Shown here one piece after another: positions 31,638-38,353 of a DNA stretch of 38,353 bases. The notes under the pieces are model-generated. The model did no database searches, was not told where the DNA came from, and saw nothing but the letters and a program-made list of their open reading frames with translations. The stretch is from an uncultured Eubacteriales bacterium (GTDB lineage: Bacteria; Bacillota; Clostridia; Oscillospirales; Oscillospiraceae). The DNA is taken from contig CABSFY010000005.1 in the NCBI GenBank assembly GCA_902477055.1, positions 1 to 38,353 on the forward strand, read 5' to 3'. The translations under genes and the position numbers were made by a program. Numbering within the stretch: position 1 is the stretch's first letter; each line of letters begins with the position of its first letter.

Positions 31638-31643
31638 GGAAGT

Positions 31644-32927
31644 TTATTCCTCCGTCTTGGGAGCGACGGCAACCGCAGAATCCGCCACGAGCTTTGCAGC
31701 CTTGCGAATCTGAAGATCGCCCTTGATATTGACAAGCTCCTTGACCTTCTCCACATCCATCTTATAGGACTCGGCCAGCTTCTTGTATTCTTCCTCGCAC
31801 TCCTCGTCGGAAACCTCGATGTTCTCCGCGTCAACGATCGCGTTGAGCATGACGTTGGTCTTGACGGTGTTCAGTGCGTTGGGGCGGAGGCTCGTTTTGA
31901 TGGCGTCCATGTTGCCGCCCAGCATCTGAGCATAGACCTGAAGGGACGCACCCTGCGCACGCAGCTCATAGTCCATGCGCTCCAGCTCATTTTCGACTTC
32001 CTCATCGACCATACTGTCGGGAATTTCGACGGTCATATTCGCAACGGCCTTCTCGATGGCGGCGTTTTCAAACGCGCGGTCGATGCCGTTCTGCTTTTCT
32101 TCGAGAACGCGCTTTTCGATGTCGGCGCGCAGCTCGTCCATCGTATCGAACTCGGAAACGTCCTTCACGAACTCATCATCCTTTTCGGGCAGGACGGTTT
32201 CCTTGACCTCATGCACCTTGACCTTAAAGACCACGGGCGCACCGGCCAGGGACTTTTCGTGATAGTTCTCCGGGAAGGTCACGTTGATTTCCTTCTCGTC
32301 ACCGGCGGCCATGCCGACGACCTGCTCCTCGAAGCCGGGGATGAAGGAATGGGAGCCGAGGCGCAGCTCATAGTTCGTACCCGCGCCGCCCTCGAACGCA
32401 ACGCCGTCCTTGAAGCCTTCAAAATCGATCATCGCGACATCGCCGTCCTTGGCTGCACGATCGACGGTGGTGATGCGGGCGACATTCTGCGCCATGCGGT
32501 CGATCTCGGCATCGACCTCGTCGGAAGTGACGTTGGCCTCGGCCTTTTCAACCTCAAGGCCCTTGTACTGGCCGAGGGTGACCTCGGGATACAGGTCGGT
32601 CGCGACGGTCAGCGTCACGCCGTCGTCCTCGCCGATCTGCATATCGGTGATCGAGGGCTTGCCGACGGGCTTCATATCCTGCGTGAGAACGTACTCCTTA
32701 TACAGCTCCGGGAAGATCTCCTCGATGGCATCTTCATAGAAAACGTGCTTGCCGTAAGCGGCTTCCACGATCGTGCGCGGGGCCTTGCCCTTGCGGAAGC
32801 CGGGGATGGTGATGTTCTTGCGATACTTGAGGAAGGCCTTGTTGAGGCTCGGCTCCAGCTCGCTCTTGCTGATCTCCACGACAACGGTCGCGCGGGTCGT
32901 TTCTTTCTCTACGCTCTTGACATTCAT
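31644..32927 (-). CDS. tig: Trigger factor
   Basis: A 427-residue ribosome-bound chaperone and peptidyl-prolyl isomerase. The N-terminal ribosome-binding domain has the signature GFRKGKAPR (about 45-53) and 'FPELYKEYVLTQDMKPVGKPSI'; the PPIase domain (about 155-245) reads GDVAMIDFEGFKDGVAFEGG...FIPGFEEQVVGMAAGDEKEINVTFPENYH; the long C-terminal arms follow. ATG 32927 has TAGGAGG 8 nt upstream. First gene of the block; its promoter is at 32985-33013. Confidence 0.96.
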   Translation of the reverse strand: MNVKSVEKETTRATVVVEISKSELEPSLNKAFLKYRKNITIPGFRKGKAPRTIVEAAYGKHVFYEDAIEEIFPELYKEYVLTQDMKPVGKPSITDMQIGEDDGVTLTVATDLYPEVTLGQYKGLEVEKAEANVTSDEVDAEIDRMAQNVARITTVDRAAKDGDVAMIDFEGFKDGVAFEGGAGTNYELRLGSHSFIPGFEEQVVGMAAGDEKEINVTFPENYHEKSLAGAPVVFKVKVHEVKETVLPEKDDEFVKDVSEFDTMDELRADIEKRVLEEKQNGIDRAFENAAIEKAVANMTVEIPDSMVDEEVENELERMDYELRAQGASLQVYAQMLGGNMDAIKTSLRPNALNTVKTNVMLNAIVDAENIEVSDEECEEEYKKLAESYKMDVEKVKELVNIKGDLQIRKAAKLVADSAVAVAPKTEE

Positions 32928-32984
32928 TGGTTTTTCCTCCTATAGGTCGCGCAAATGCGCATTATTTATGGATTGAGCCGGACT

Positions 32985-33013
32985 ATTTTATCAGATAACT
33001 TCCGAAAATACAA
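32985..33013 (-). promoter_or_regulatory. Sigma-A promoter of tig-clpPX
   Basis: TTGTAT (33013-33008), 17-nt spacer, TAAAAT (32990-32985) on the minus strand, about 58 nt before the trigger factor ATG. Confidence 0.6.
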
Positions 33014-33024
33014 GCCATTTTTCG

Positions 33025-33714
33025 TTATTTCAGGCGAAATGGGCGAAAATTTATAAAATCTGCGGAGCAGAGGTGAAAATCCACGCCGTCGTATTGGCCT
33101 TCGATGGCCAGCTTGTGGCTGTCGCCGTGGAGATGGCCGTAGCAGCAGTGCGACACGTGATACTGCTTCAGCAGACGCAAAATTTCCGGGCATTCGTAGC
33201 CGCGGTAGCGCGGCGGATAGTGCAGGAAGCAGAGCTTTTCACCCTCTCCTGCCGCCTTGAGCGAGATTTCCAGACGGATCAGCTCGCGCTTGAAAATTTT
33301 ATCGGCGTGGCTTCCGGCGGCGGCATCCTCCTCAAAGAACCAGCCGCGTGTCCCGCACAGGGCGATATCTTCATAATAATAGCAGTTGTTATTCAAAATC
33401 CATAGGTTTTCAAAGCCGTTTTCTTCACAGAATTTGTAAAACTTCGTCGCCGTCGTCCACCAATAATCATGGTTGCCCTTGATGATGATCTTCCGTCCGG
33501 GGATCGCGCTGATGAACGCAAAGTCCTCCCGCGCGGCGTTCAGGTCAAGCGCCCAAGAAAGGTCGCCGAGCAGCACCGTCGTATCCTCCGGGCGAATAAC
33601 GGAAAGGCCGTCGCGGAGCTTGTCCACGTAGCCGCGCCAAACGCCGCCAAACACGTCCATCGGCTTGTCGCCGCCGAAGGAAAGATGCAGATCGCCGATC
33701 GCATAGAGCGCCAT
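33025..33714 (-). CDS. Metallophosphoesterase (calcineurin-like)
   Basis: A 229-residue cytoplasmic hydrolase with a dimetal site: Asp8-x-His10 (IGDLHLS), Asp51 (GDLSW), Asn81-His82 (KGNHDYWW), and later HYPPRY and GHLHGDSH. In form it is close to the serine/threonine phosphoesterase-like proteins of Firmicutes with no known substrate. ATG 33714 overlaps the preceding stop by one base (TAATG) with GAGAGGT upstream. The last gene of the lepB block; no clear terminator follows. Confidence 0.88.
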   Translation of the reverse strand: MALYAIGDLHLSFGGDKPMDVFGGVWRGYVDKLRDGLSVIRPEDTTVLLGDLSWALDLNAAREDFAFISAIPGRKIIIKGNHDYWWTTATKFYKFCEENGFENLWILNNNCYYYEDIALCGTRGWFFEEDAAAGSHADKIFKRELIRLEISLKAAGEGEKLCFLHYPPRYRGYECPEILRLLKQYHVSHCCYGHLHGDSHKLAIEGQYDGVDFHLCSADFINFRPFRLK

Positions 33715-34646
33715 TACATTACCTCTCTTTTCAAAAGCTCCAATAGATTTCCAAAGAACATTCGATCCAAAAGCGCCTCATCATAGCCACGCCCGCGAAG
33801 ATAGTCGGAAAAATCAACATATGAGCGCAGGTCGTCGAAGCCCTGCGGCAGCCGGTCGCAGCCGTCCAGGTCACCGCCCAGCACCACGCGGCCCTCGCCG
33901 CACAGGCGAAGCAGATGCTCCAAATGGCGCAGCAGCGTTGCAAAGTCCGCTGTTTCGCCCAAAAACGGGACATAAAGATTCAGCCCGACAGCGCCGTCCG
34001 TGTCCGCAATGGCACGGAGCTGGTCGTCGGTCAGGTTTCTGGTATTTTCACAAAGTGCGCGGCAGTTGGAATGGCTGGCGAGGATTGGCTTTCGTGTGAT
34101 CCTCATCAAATCCCAAAACGCCGCCTCGGACAGGTGACTCACATCGATCGCGATGCCGAGCCGCTGCGCCTCGCGCACAAAATCCGCACCCTGCGTGGTC
34201 AGCCCGTCATTTGAGCCGTGCGTCCCGGCAAGCGCGTTCCCGGCGTTCCACGTCAGGGTCGTCATAATGAAGCCCGCCTCGCGCAGACCCGCCAGCGCGG
34301 CAGGATCGCTGCGGATGACCTCCGGTCCCTCGATGGATAGCAATGCGGCGATCTTTCCTGCCTCCGTCAGCGCCGTTACCTCCTCCGGCGAGGCGGCAAA
34401 GGCGATGCGCTCCGCATTTTGCCGTACCTCGCTTTGAAGATAGGCCAGCGGCTCGTGCAGCAGACGCTCCGGGCATCTGCCAACCGGCGCACCGGCACAG
34501 CTGCAAAAGGCGAACACCTGCGCGTAAGCCCGCAGCGGCGCCGCCTTTTCCAGATCGATATGACAGGAATTCCGCGCCAGATGCTCCCCCCTGGACCAAA
34601 GCTCATAGGCGGTGTCGCAATGCGCGTCAAAAAGTCGAGGCTTCAA
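33714..34646 (-). CDS. Membrane dipeptidase (peptidase M19)
   Basis: A 310-residue zinc hydrolase of the renal dipeptidase family. The metal ligands include His9 and Asp11 (FDAHCD), Glu in SIEGPE, His in ASHSNCRAL, and 'LGGDLDGCDRLPQGFDDL' is the family's C-terminal region. It likely cleaves dipeptides or D-amino acid dipeptides in the cytoplasm; no signal peptide. The start is TTG 34646, coupled with the yraN stop (TTGA) and with GGAGG about 10 nt upstream. Confidence 0.88.
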   Translation of the reverse strand: MKPRLFDAHCDTAYELWSRGEHLARNSCHIDLEKAAPLRAYAQVFAFCSCAGAPVGRCPERLLHEPLAYLQSEVRQNAERIAFAASPEEVTALTEAGKIAALLSIEGPEVIRSDPAALAGLREAGFIMTTLTWNAGNALAGTHGSNDGLTTQGADFVREAQRLGIAIDVSHLSEAAFWDLMRITRKPILASHSNCRALCENTRNLTDDQLRAIADTDGAVGLNLYVPFLGETADFATLLRHLEHLLRLCGEGRVVLGGDLDGCDRLPQGFDDLRSYVDFSDYLRGRGYDEALLDRMFFGNLLELLKREVM

Positions 34647-35005
34647 GAAAATGCGTCCTCCAAATGTGTGATGCGCGGCTTGGCGGTCGCCATGCCGTCC
34701 GGTGCATAGATTTCGATCACGTCAAAGCGCGGCTGCTTCTCCGTTTCGTTCTGGGAAAGGTACAGACTGGCGGCGGTGAGGATGCGCTCCTGCTTATGCC
34801 GGTCCACAAACTCCCGCGCCTCGGCAAAGGCGCTGCTGCGCCGCAGCTTGACTTCGACAAAGACGAGGTACTTCCCCTTTTCGGCAATGAGGTCGATCTC
34901 ACCCATGCGGCAACGGTAGTTCGCGCCGACGATACGGTAGCGCTTCTTTTGCAGATATTCCGCCGCAAGGCGCTCACCCCAGTGGCCGATCAGCTCATTT
35001 GCCAT
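34643..35005 (-). CDS. yraN: UPF0102/YraN family protein, nuclease-like
   Basis: A 120-residue protein with the endonuclease-like core GEIDLIAEKGKYLVFVEVKLRR (about 37-58), giving the D-(E)xK pattern of PD-(D/E)xK enzymes, and an N-terminal 'GHWGERLAAEYLQKKRYRIVGANYR'. Family members are thought to act on Holliday junctions or DNA, but the role is unproven. ATG 35005 overlaps rnhB by 11 bp, the usual rnhB-yraN pairing. Confidence 0.9.
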   Translation of the reverse strand: MANELIGHWGERLAAEYLQKKRYRIVGANYRCRMGEIDLIAEKGKYLVFVEVKLRRSSAFAEAREFVDRHKQERILTAASLYLSQNETEKQPRFDVIEIYAPDGMATAKPRITHLEDAFS

Positions 35006-35606
35006 AGAATTTTTTCAAAAAGCTCTGCCGGTGCATCGGGCAAGGGCCGTACTGCGTCAGCGCGGCATAGTGTGCCTTCGTGCCGTAGCCCTTGTGGACC
35101 GCAAAGCCGTACTGCGGGTAGATTGCGTCCTGCTCCAGCATGAAGCGGTCCCGCGTGACCTTTGCCAGAATTGAAGCAGCGGCAATATTCGCGCTCAGAC
35201 TGTCGCCCTTGACGATCGTTCTGACCGGCAATTCGCCGAGATTCGGCTCCCGGTTGCCGTCCACCAGCACGATATCCGGTCGGACGGCAAGCTGCTCCAC
35301 CGCGCGGCGCATCGCAAGAAACGTCGCCTGCAAAATATTGATCTCGTCGATTTCTCTTTCGTCGGCGAAGGCGATGCCATAGGCAATGGCCTCGCGGGTG
35401 ATGATCTCATACAGCGCCTCGCGCCGCTTTTCCGTCAGCTTTTTTGAATCGTTCAGGCCCTCGATCACGAGGTCCTGCGGCAAAATCACTGCCGCCGCGC
35501 ACACCGGACCTGCCAGCGGTCCCCGTCCGGCCTCGTCCACGCCGCAAACGGTTGCAAAGCCCTCGTCGCGGCAGGCGTGTTCATAGCTCCAAAGATCCGT
35601 CATCAT
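34995..35606 (-). CDS. rnhB: Ribonuclease HII
   Basis: A 203-residue enzyme that removes ribonucleotides from DNA and RNA from RNA-DNA hybrids. The active site begins with Asp24-Glu25 (GVDEAGRGPLAGPV), with another Asp in VLVDGNREP (about 115-123) and in AAASILAKVTRDRFM (about 141-155). Start at ATG 35606 (or 35603). It is overlapped 4 bp by the small upstream gene. Confidence 0.95.
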   Translation of the reverse strand: MMTDLWSYEHACRDEGFATVCGVDEAGRGPLAGPVCAAAVILPQDLVIEGLNDSKKLTEKRREALYEIITREAIAYGIAFADEREIDEINILQATFLAMRRAVEQLAVRPDIVLVDGNREPNLGELPVRTIVKGDSLSANIAAASILAKVTRDRFMLEQDAIYPQYGFAVHKGYGTKAHYAALTQYGPCPMHRQSFLKKFYGK

Positions 35607-35833
35607 TCGTCGTCCGGCGTGAAGCTCAGGCGCTGGCGCAGGCCGTCCACTGTCAGCTCATACACCACAACGCCGTCCTCCCGCGCGTCCTTTTCCAAAG
35701 TATATTCCGCACCCGTGCAGTAGGTGCGGGCGATCGCGTCGGTGTCGTTCGTTTCCACCTCGGAGACGAAAACATCGCGCATCTGATTGTTGCTGCACTG
35801 GTTAAAAATCTCGCGGATCAGTTCATATCTCAT
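35603..35833 (-). CDS. Small conserved-looking protein, function unknown
   Basis: A 76-residue soluble protein, Cys17 and Cys44, acidic, starting MRYELIREIFNQCSNNQMRD, with predicted helix at the N-terminus and beta strands later (VVVYELTVDGLRQRLSF). ATG 35833 with GGAGGA 5 nt upstream and overlaps with ylqF (11 bp) and rnhB (4 bp) show it is translated in the operon; the longer frame to 35989 lies within ylqF. It sits between ylqF and rnhB. I do not recognise a family. Confidence 0.8.
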   Translation of the reverse strand: MRYELIREIFNQCSNNQMRDVFVSEVETNDTDAIARTYCTGAEYTLEKDAREDGVVVYELTVDGLRQRLSFTPDDE

Positions 35834-36692
35834 TTGGGTCCTCCAACGTAAAGCGGCCGATCTTGCAGCTGCGGAATTCCTCCAACAGAATTCGCGCCAT
35901 CCGCTCCGTGTCCAGCACGCCGCCGGAGAGCAGGAAGCCGCGCTTAGCCGCTGCCTGCTCCAAAAGCGCGAAGCCGCCGTCGTCCTCATCGGGGTCGAGC
36001 TTGTAGCGCTCGCGCAGCGCGTCGGGATAGCGCCGCCAGAGCATCTGCATCAGGTTGGCCGCCAGCGTTTCCGTGTCGATCACGTCGTCCTTGACCGCGC
36101 CGGTATAGGCCAGCCGCCGGCCGACCTCCTCATCGTCGAACTTCGGCCAGAGGATGCCGGGCGTATCGAGCAGCAGAAGGCCGCGATCGACCGTGACCCA
36201 CTGCTTGCCGCGCGTCACGCCGGGACGATTTTCGGCCTTTGCACCCTTGCGTCCTGCGATCTGGTTGATGAACGTGGACTTGCCGACGTTCGGGATGCCG
36301 ACGACCATGAGCTTGAGGGGTTTATTGACAAAGCCCTTTTCGGCATAGCGCCGCAGCTTTTCGGCCAGCAGCTCCCGCACGGCGGGCAGAAAGCGGTCCA
36401 GTCCGCGGCGGTTTTTGCAGTCCGTACGCACCACAGCAAAGCCCTTGCCGCGCAGGTAATTGCTCCAAATATCGGTCATTCGGGCATCGGCCATGTCGAT
36501 GCGGTTCAAAATAACCATGCGCGGCTTATCACCGCAGATCGCATCGATATCCGGGTTGCGGCTCGACGCAGGAATCCGCGCGTCCACGATCTCACACACC
36601 GCATCCACCAGCCTGAGGTCCTCCTCGATCTGGCGGCGCGTTTTGGTCATGTGACCGGGATACCATTGAATATTCATCCGATCGTCCGTCAT
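35823..36692 (-). CDS. rbgA: Ribosome biogenesis GTPase RbgA/YlqF
   Basis: A 289-residue circularly permuted GTPase for late 50S assembly. The motif order is G5-like DARIP (37-41), G4 NRID (63-66), G1 GIPNVGKST (132-140), then G3 DTPGILWPK; C-terminal ANTAR-like helical domain. ATG 36692 overlaps the lepB stop as ATGA and has GGAG 7 nt upstream; the usual NIQWYPGHM start at 36677 is also possible but lacks a good site. Confidence 0.95.
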   Translation of the reverse strand: MTDDRMNIQWYPGHMTKTRRQIEEDLRLVDAVCEIVDARIPASSRNPDIDAICGDKPRMVILNRIDMADARMTDIWSNYLRGKGFAVVRTDCKNRRGLDRFLPAVRELLAEKLRRYAEKGFVNKPLKLMVVGIPNVGKSTFINQIAGRKGAKAENRPGVTRGKQWVTVDRGLLLLDTPGILWPKFDDEEVGRRLAYTGAVKDDVIDTETLAANLMQMLWRRYPDALRERYKLDPDEDDGGFALLEQAAAKRGFLLSGGVLDTERMARILLEEFRSCKIGRFTLEDPNEI

Positions 36693-37315
36693 GATACCGC
36701 TCCGATCCTGCTGAAATCACGGGTCGTTCCGTCCTCGCTGTAGCCCGGGAACACAATGAACAGCACCTTGCCGAGGACCTGATCGAGGTGAATTTGCCCG
36801 ATGTCGATATAGCGGCTGTCGGCGGAGTGGTTGCGGTTGTCGCCCATGACGAAAACGCAGTCCTTCTCGACCGTCAGCGGGAGCTTGGTCCCGTTGGCAC
36901 CGGTATATTTCGGGTCCATGACCTCGTTGATATATGGCTCGTCAAGGGCAACGCCGTCCACGTAGACTGTCCCCTGTCCGAACTGGTCGTATTGGATATC
37001 GACCGTCTGGCCTTCCGTCGCAATGACGCGCTTGACGATCGGCTCGCCGTCCTCAAAAGACAGCTTCCGTGCGACAATGATGTCGCCGTATTTCAGCTCG
37101 CCCATGATCATGTTGCTTTGCAGCGCGAGATAGTCCCCGTGCCGCAGCGTCGGCAGCATAGACTCGCCGTTCACGCCGACCAGCCGCACGCAGAACACAA
37201 ACACCAGCGTAATGGCCGCCAGAATGTAAACCAGATCGTGAAGCAGTGCATATATATCATGTAAAAAGGAGCGTTTCTCCTCCGGCTTTTTCGTTTCCTG
37301 TTGCTTTTCTTCCAC
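36689..37315 (-). CDS. lepB: Signal peptidase I
   Basis: A 208-residue membrane protease with one N-terminal helix (VYILAAITLVFVFCVRLVGV, about 29-48). The Ser-Lys dyad is Ser52 (GESMLPTL) and Lys95 (IVKRVIATEG); GDNRNHSADSR (about 158-168) is box E. It cleaves signal peptides of exported proteins at the outer face of the membrane. The GTG at 37315 has GGGGAGG 7 nt upstream and gives the family N-terminus; the frame further to 37387 is the leader. First gene of the lepB-ylqF-rnhB block. Confidence 0.94.
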   Translation of the reverse strand: MEEKQQETKKPEEKRSFLHDIYALLHDLVYILAAITLVFVFCVRLVGVNGESMLPTLRHGDYLALQSNMIMGELKYGDIIVARKLSFEDGEPIVKRVIATEGQTVDIQYDQFGQGTVYVDGVALDEPYINEVMDPKYTGANGTKLPLTVEKDCVFVMGDNRNHSADSRYIDIGQIHLDQVLGKVLFIVFPGYSEDGTTRDFSRIGAVS

Positions 37316-37352
37316 GCCAAGGCCTCCCCATTGTCTTTTTGGGCTATTGTGT

Positions 37353-37381
37353 ATTATACACGAAGCCGCCGGAGAAATAAA
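37353..37381 (-). promoter_or_regulatory. Sigma-A promoter of the lepB operon
   Basis: TTTATT (37381-37376), 17 nt, then perfect TATAAT (37358-37353) on the minus strand, about 37 nt before the GTG start. Confidence 0.55.
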
Positions 37382-37416
37382 GAACAAAATGTGAATTCTT
37401 CGTGTTTTTTCAACTC

Positions 37417-37447
37417 AAACGCCGGGAGGTCTGCCCTCCCGGCGTTT
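37417..37447 (-). terminator. Hairpin after valS
   Basis: A perfect 13-bp stem AAACGCCGGGAGG/CCTCCCGGCGTTT with a 5-nt loop, 14 nt after the valS stop. A T-tract precedes and an A-tract follows on the minus strand, which extends the stem but leaves no U-run after it, so termination is probable but not textbook. Confidence 0.65.
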
Positions 37448-37461
37448 AAAAAAATTGTATC

Positions 37462-38353
37462 TTATAGCGACTTCAGGCGTTCTTCGCTCTCTGCAAGCTG
37501 CCTGAGCAGGCTTTCATACTTCTGTGCCTTTTCCCGTTCAGCGTTTACGACCGCTTCGGGGGCCTTGGCGGTAAAGCCCGGGTTATTGAGCTTGGTCTGA
37601 ATGCCGTCCAGGCCCTTTTGTGCCTTTTCACGCTCCTTGGCAATGCGTTCCAGCTCCTTCTGCACGTCCACGAGCTGGCTCATCGGCATATAAAGCGTCG
37701 CATCGTGCGTCACACAGGAAGCCATCGAGGCGTGGCCCTCCGGCTCCTTGTCACTGATGATGACCTCATCTGCATAGGCAAGCCGCGTCATGAAGCCCGC
37801 ACCGCTCTGGAACAGCGCCTGCTTGCCGGTCACAATATACAGCGTGCATTTCTTCGACGGCGGAACGTTCATCTCCGCGCGGCGGTTGCGGACGGCGCGA
37901 ATGGCGGTCATGATGCTCTCCATCGCCGTTTCCTCAGCCTTGAAGCTCAGCGCCTCGGCATACTCCGGCCACTCAGCGGCGATCAGAGCCTCGCCCTCGT
38001 GCGGAATGGCCTGCCAGATTTCTTCGGTGATGAACGGCATAAACGGGTGCATCAGCCGGAGAAGCTGGTCCAGCACGTACAGCAGCACCTGCTGCGCAAC
38101 ACGCTTGCTGGCTTCGTCCTCGCCGTACAGGCGGGCCTTTGTCAGCTCGATATACCAATCGCAGTAGCTGTCCCAGATAAAGTCGTAAATCTTCTGCACT
38201 GCGATGCCCAGCTCATATTTATCGAGGTTTTCCGTCGCCTCGGCGATGAGCGTGTTGAGCTTGGAGAGGATCCACTTGTCCGCCGTTTCCAACGTGTCGA
38301 GCGCGGGCAGCTCGTTTTTGTCGATGCTGAGGTTCATCATGACATAGCGGCTG
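37462..38353 (-). CDS. valS: Valyl-tRNA synthetase, C-terminal part (cut by window)
   Basis: The last 296 codons of ValS; the 5' part lies beyond the right edge. The frame is open to base 38353 and reads SRYVMMNLSIDKNELPAL. Seen are the anticodon-binding helical domain (ALDTLETADKWILSKLN ... FIWDSYCDWYIELTKARLYGEDE ... LLRLMHPFMPFITEEIWQAIP) and the C-terminal coiled-coil arm (VDVQKELERIAKEREKAQKGLDGIQTKLNNPGFTAKAPEAVVNAEREK). The KMSKS and HIGH motifs are outside. The enzyme charges tRNA-Val. ValS is upstream of and separate from lepB, with a hairpin between. Confidence 0.97.
   Translation of the reverse strand, partial: SRYVMMNLSIDKNELPALDTLETADKWILSKLNTLIAEATENLDKYELGIAVQKIYDFIWDSYCDWYIELTKARLYGEDEASKRVAQQVLLYVLDQLLRLMHPFMPFITEEIWQAIPHEGEALIAAEWPEYAEALSFKAEETAMESIMTAIRAVRNRRAEMNVPPSKKCTLYIVTGKQALFQSGAGFMTRLAYADEVIISDKEPEGHASMASCVTHDATLYMPMSQLVDVQKELERIAKEREKAQKGLDGIQTKLNNPGFTAKAPEAVVNAEREKAQKYESLLRQLAESEERLKSL

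Noticed and set aside
31026..32945. A long open frame on the plus strand (639 codons) opposite clpP and tig, and similar ones opposite clpX/lon (28996-30972) and the ispH-S1 gene (17111-18604).
   Set aside because: They lie exactly antisense to well-recognised genes, lack ribosome sites and family features, and arise from the codon bias of the true genes.

Overview
The window looks like chromosome of a gut-type, endospore-forming member of the Bacillota, class Clostridia, most likely the Oscillospirales. The evidence is a complete spoIIIAA-AH operon, a GerW/YtfJ sporulation protein, an IspH-S1 ribosomal protein fusion of the kind known from clostridia, Shine-Dalgarno sites of the AGGAGG type, frequent TTG/GTG starts, and moderately GC-rich coding sequence. 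Species cannot be assigned from the sequence alone. Almost every gene is on the minus strand; only a TSCPD-domain gene (14088-14336) and a lipoprotein gene (15936-17057) are on the plus strand. No rRNA, tRNA, CRISPR array, prophage or transposase gene was seen.

Layout, read in the direction of transcription (right to left). (1) 38353-33025: the C-terminal part of valS, then a tightly overlapping run lepB, rbgA/ylqF, a small unknown gene, rnhB, yraN, a membrane-dipeptidase family gene and a metallophosphoesterase gene. (2) 32927-26591: the protein quality-control block tig, clpP, clpX, lon, engB, ending in a 126-bp palindromic repeat and a strong terminator. (3) 26360-17186: a small unknown gene, then scpA, scpB, ytfJ, a D,D-carboxypeptidase gene, an rluB-type pseudouridine synthase gene, an RpiR-type regulator, a flavoprotein gene, cmk, plsC and the ispH-S1 fusion. 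(4) 17113-14001: a small accessory-looking module with a lipoprotein gene divergent from an ECF-type sigma factor gene and a DUF4367 (anti-sigma-like) gene, with the TSCPD gene running into the latter. (5) 13946-9094: tepA, a degenerate uppP-like gene, ftsK/spoIIIE, and an ECF-transporter S-component gene. (6) 8993-4399: spoIIIAA to spoIIIAH. (7) 4329-242: an Asp23 (YqhY-like) gene, nusB, a TsaD paralogue, xseA, xseB and ispA, with another 126-bp repeat at the left edge.

Blocks 5-7 follow the order known in Bacillus subtilis (tepA-spoIIIE; spoIIIA-accBC-yqhY-nusB-folD-xseA-xseB-ispA), but accBC and folD are absent here and a TsaD paralogue and a UppP-like gene are present. Spore-related functions are therefore concentrated on the left: the SpoIIIA-SpoIIQ-type channel, the DNA translocase and TepA.

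The observations most worth a second look are: a UppP-family protein that has lost the residues needed for catalysis; a DUF4367 gene with no stop codon before its terminator-like hairpin, whose frame runs on antisense through the whole neighbouring gene; the sigma/DUF4367/lipoprotein module itself; and two different 126-bp MITE-like repeats. I did not find a gene set that I can call a wholly new defence or metabolic system.
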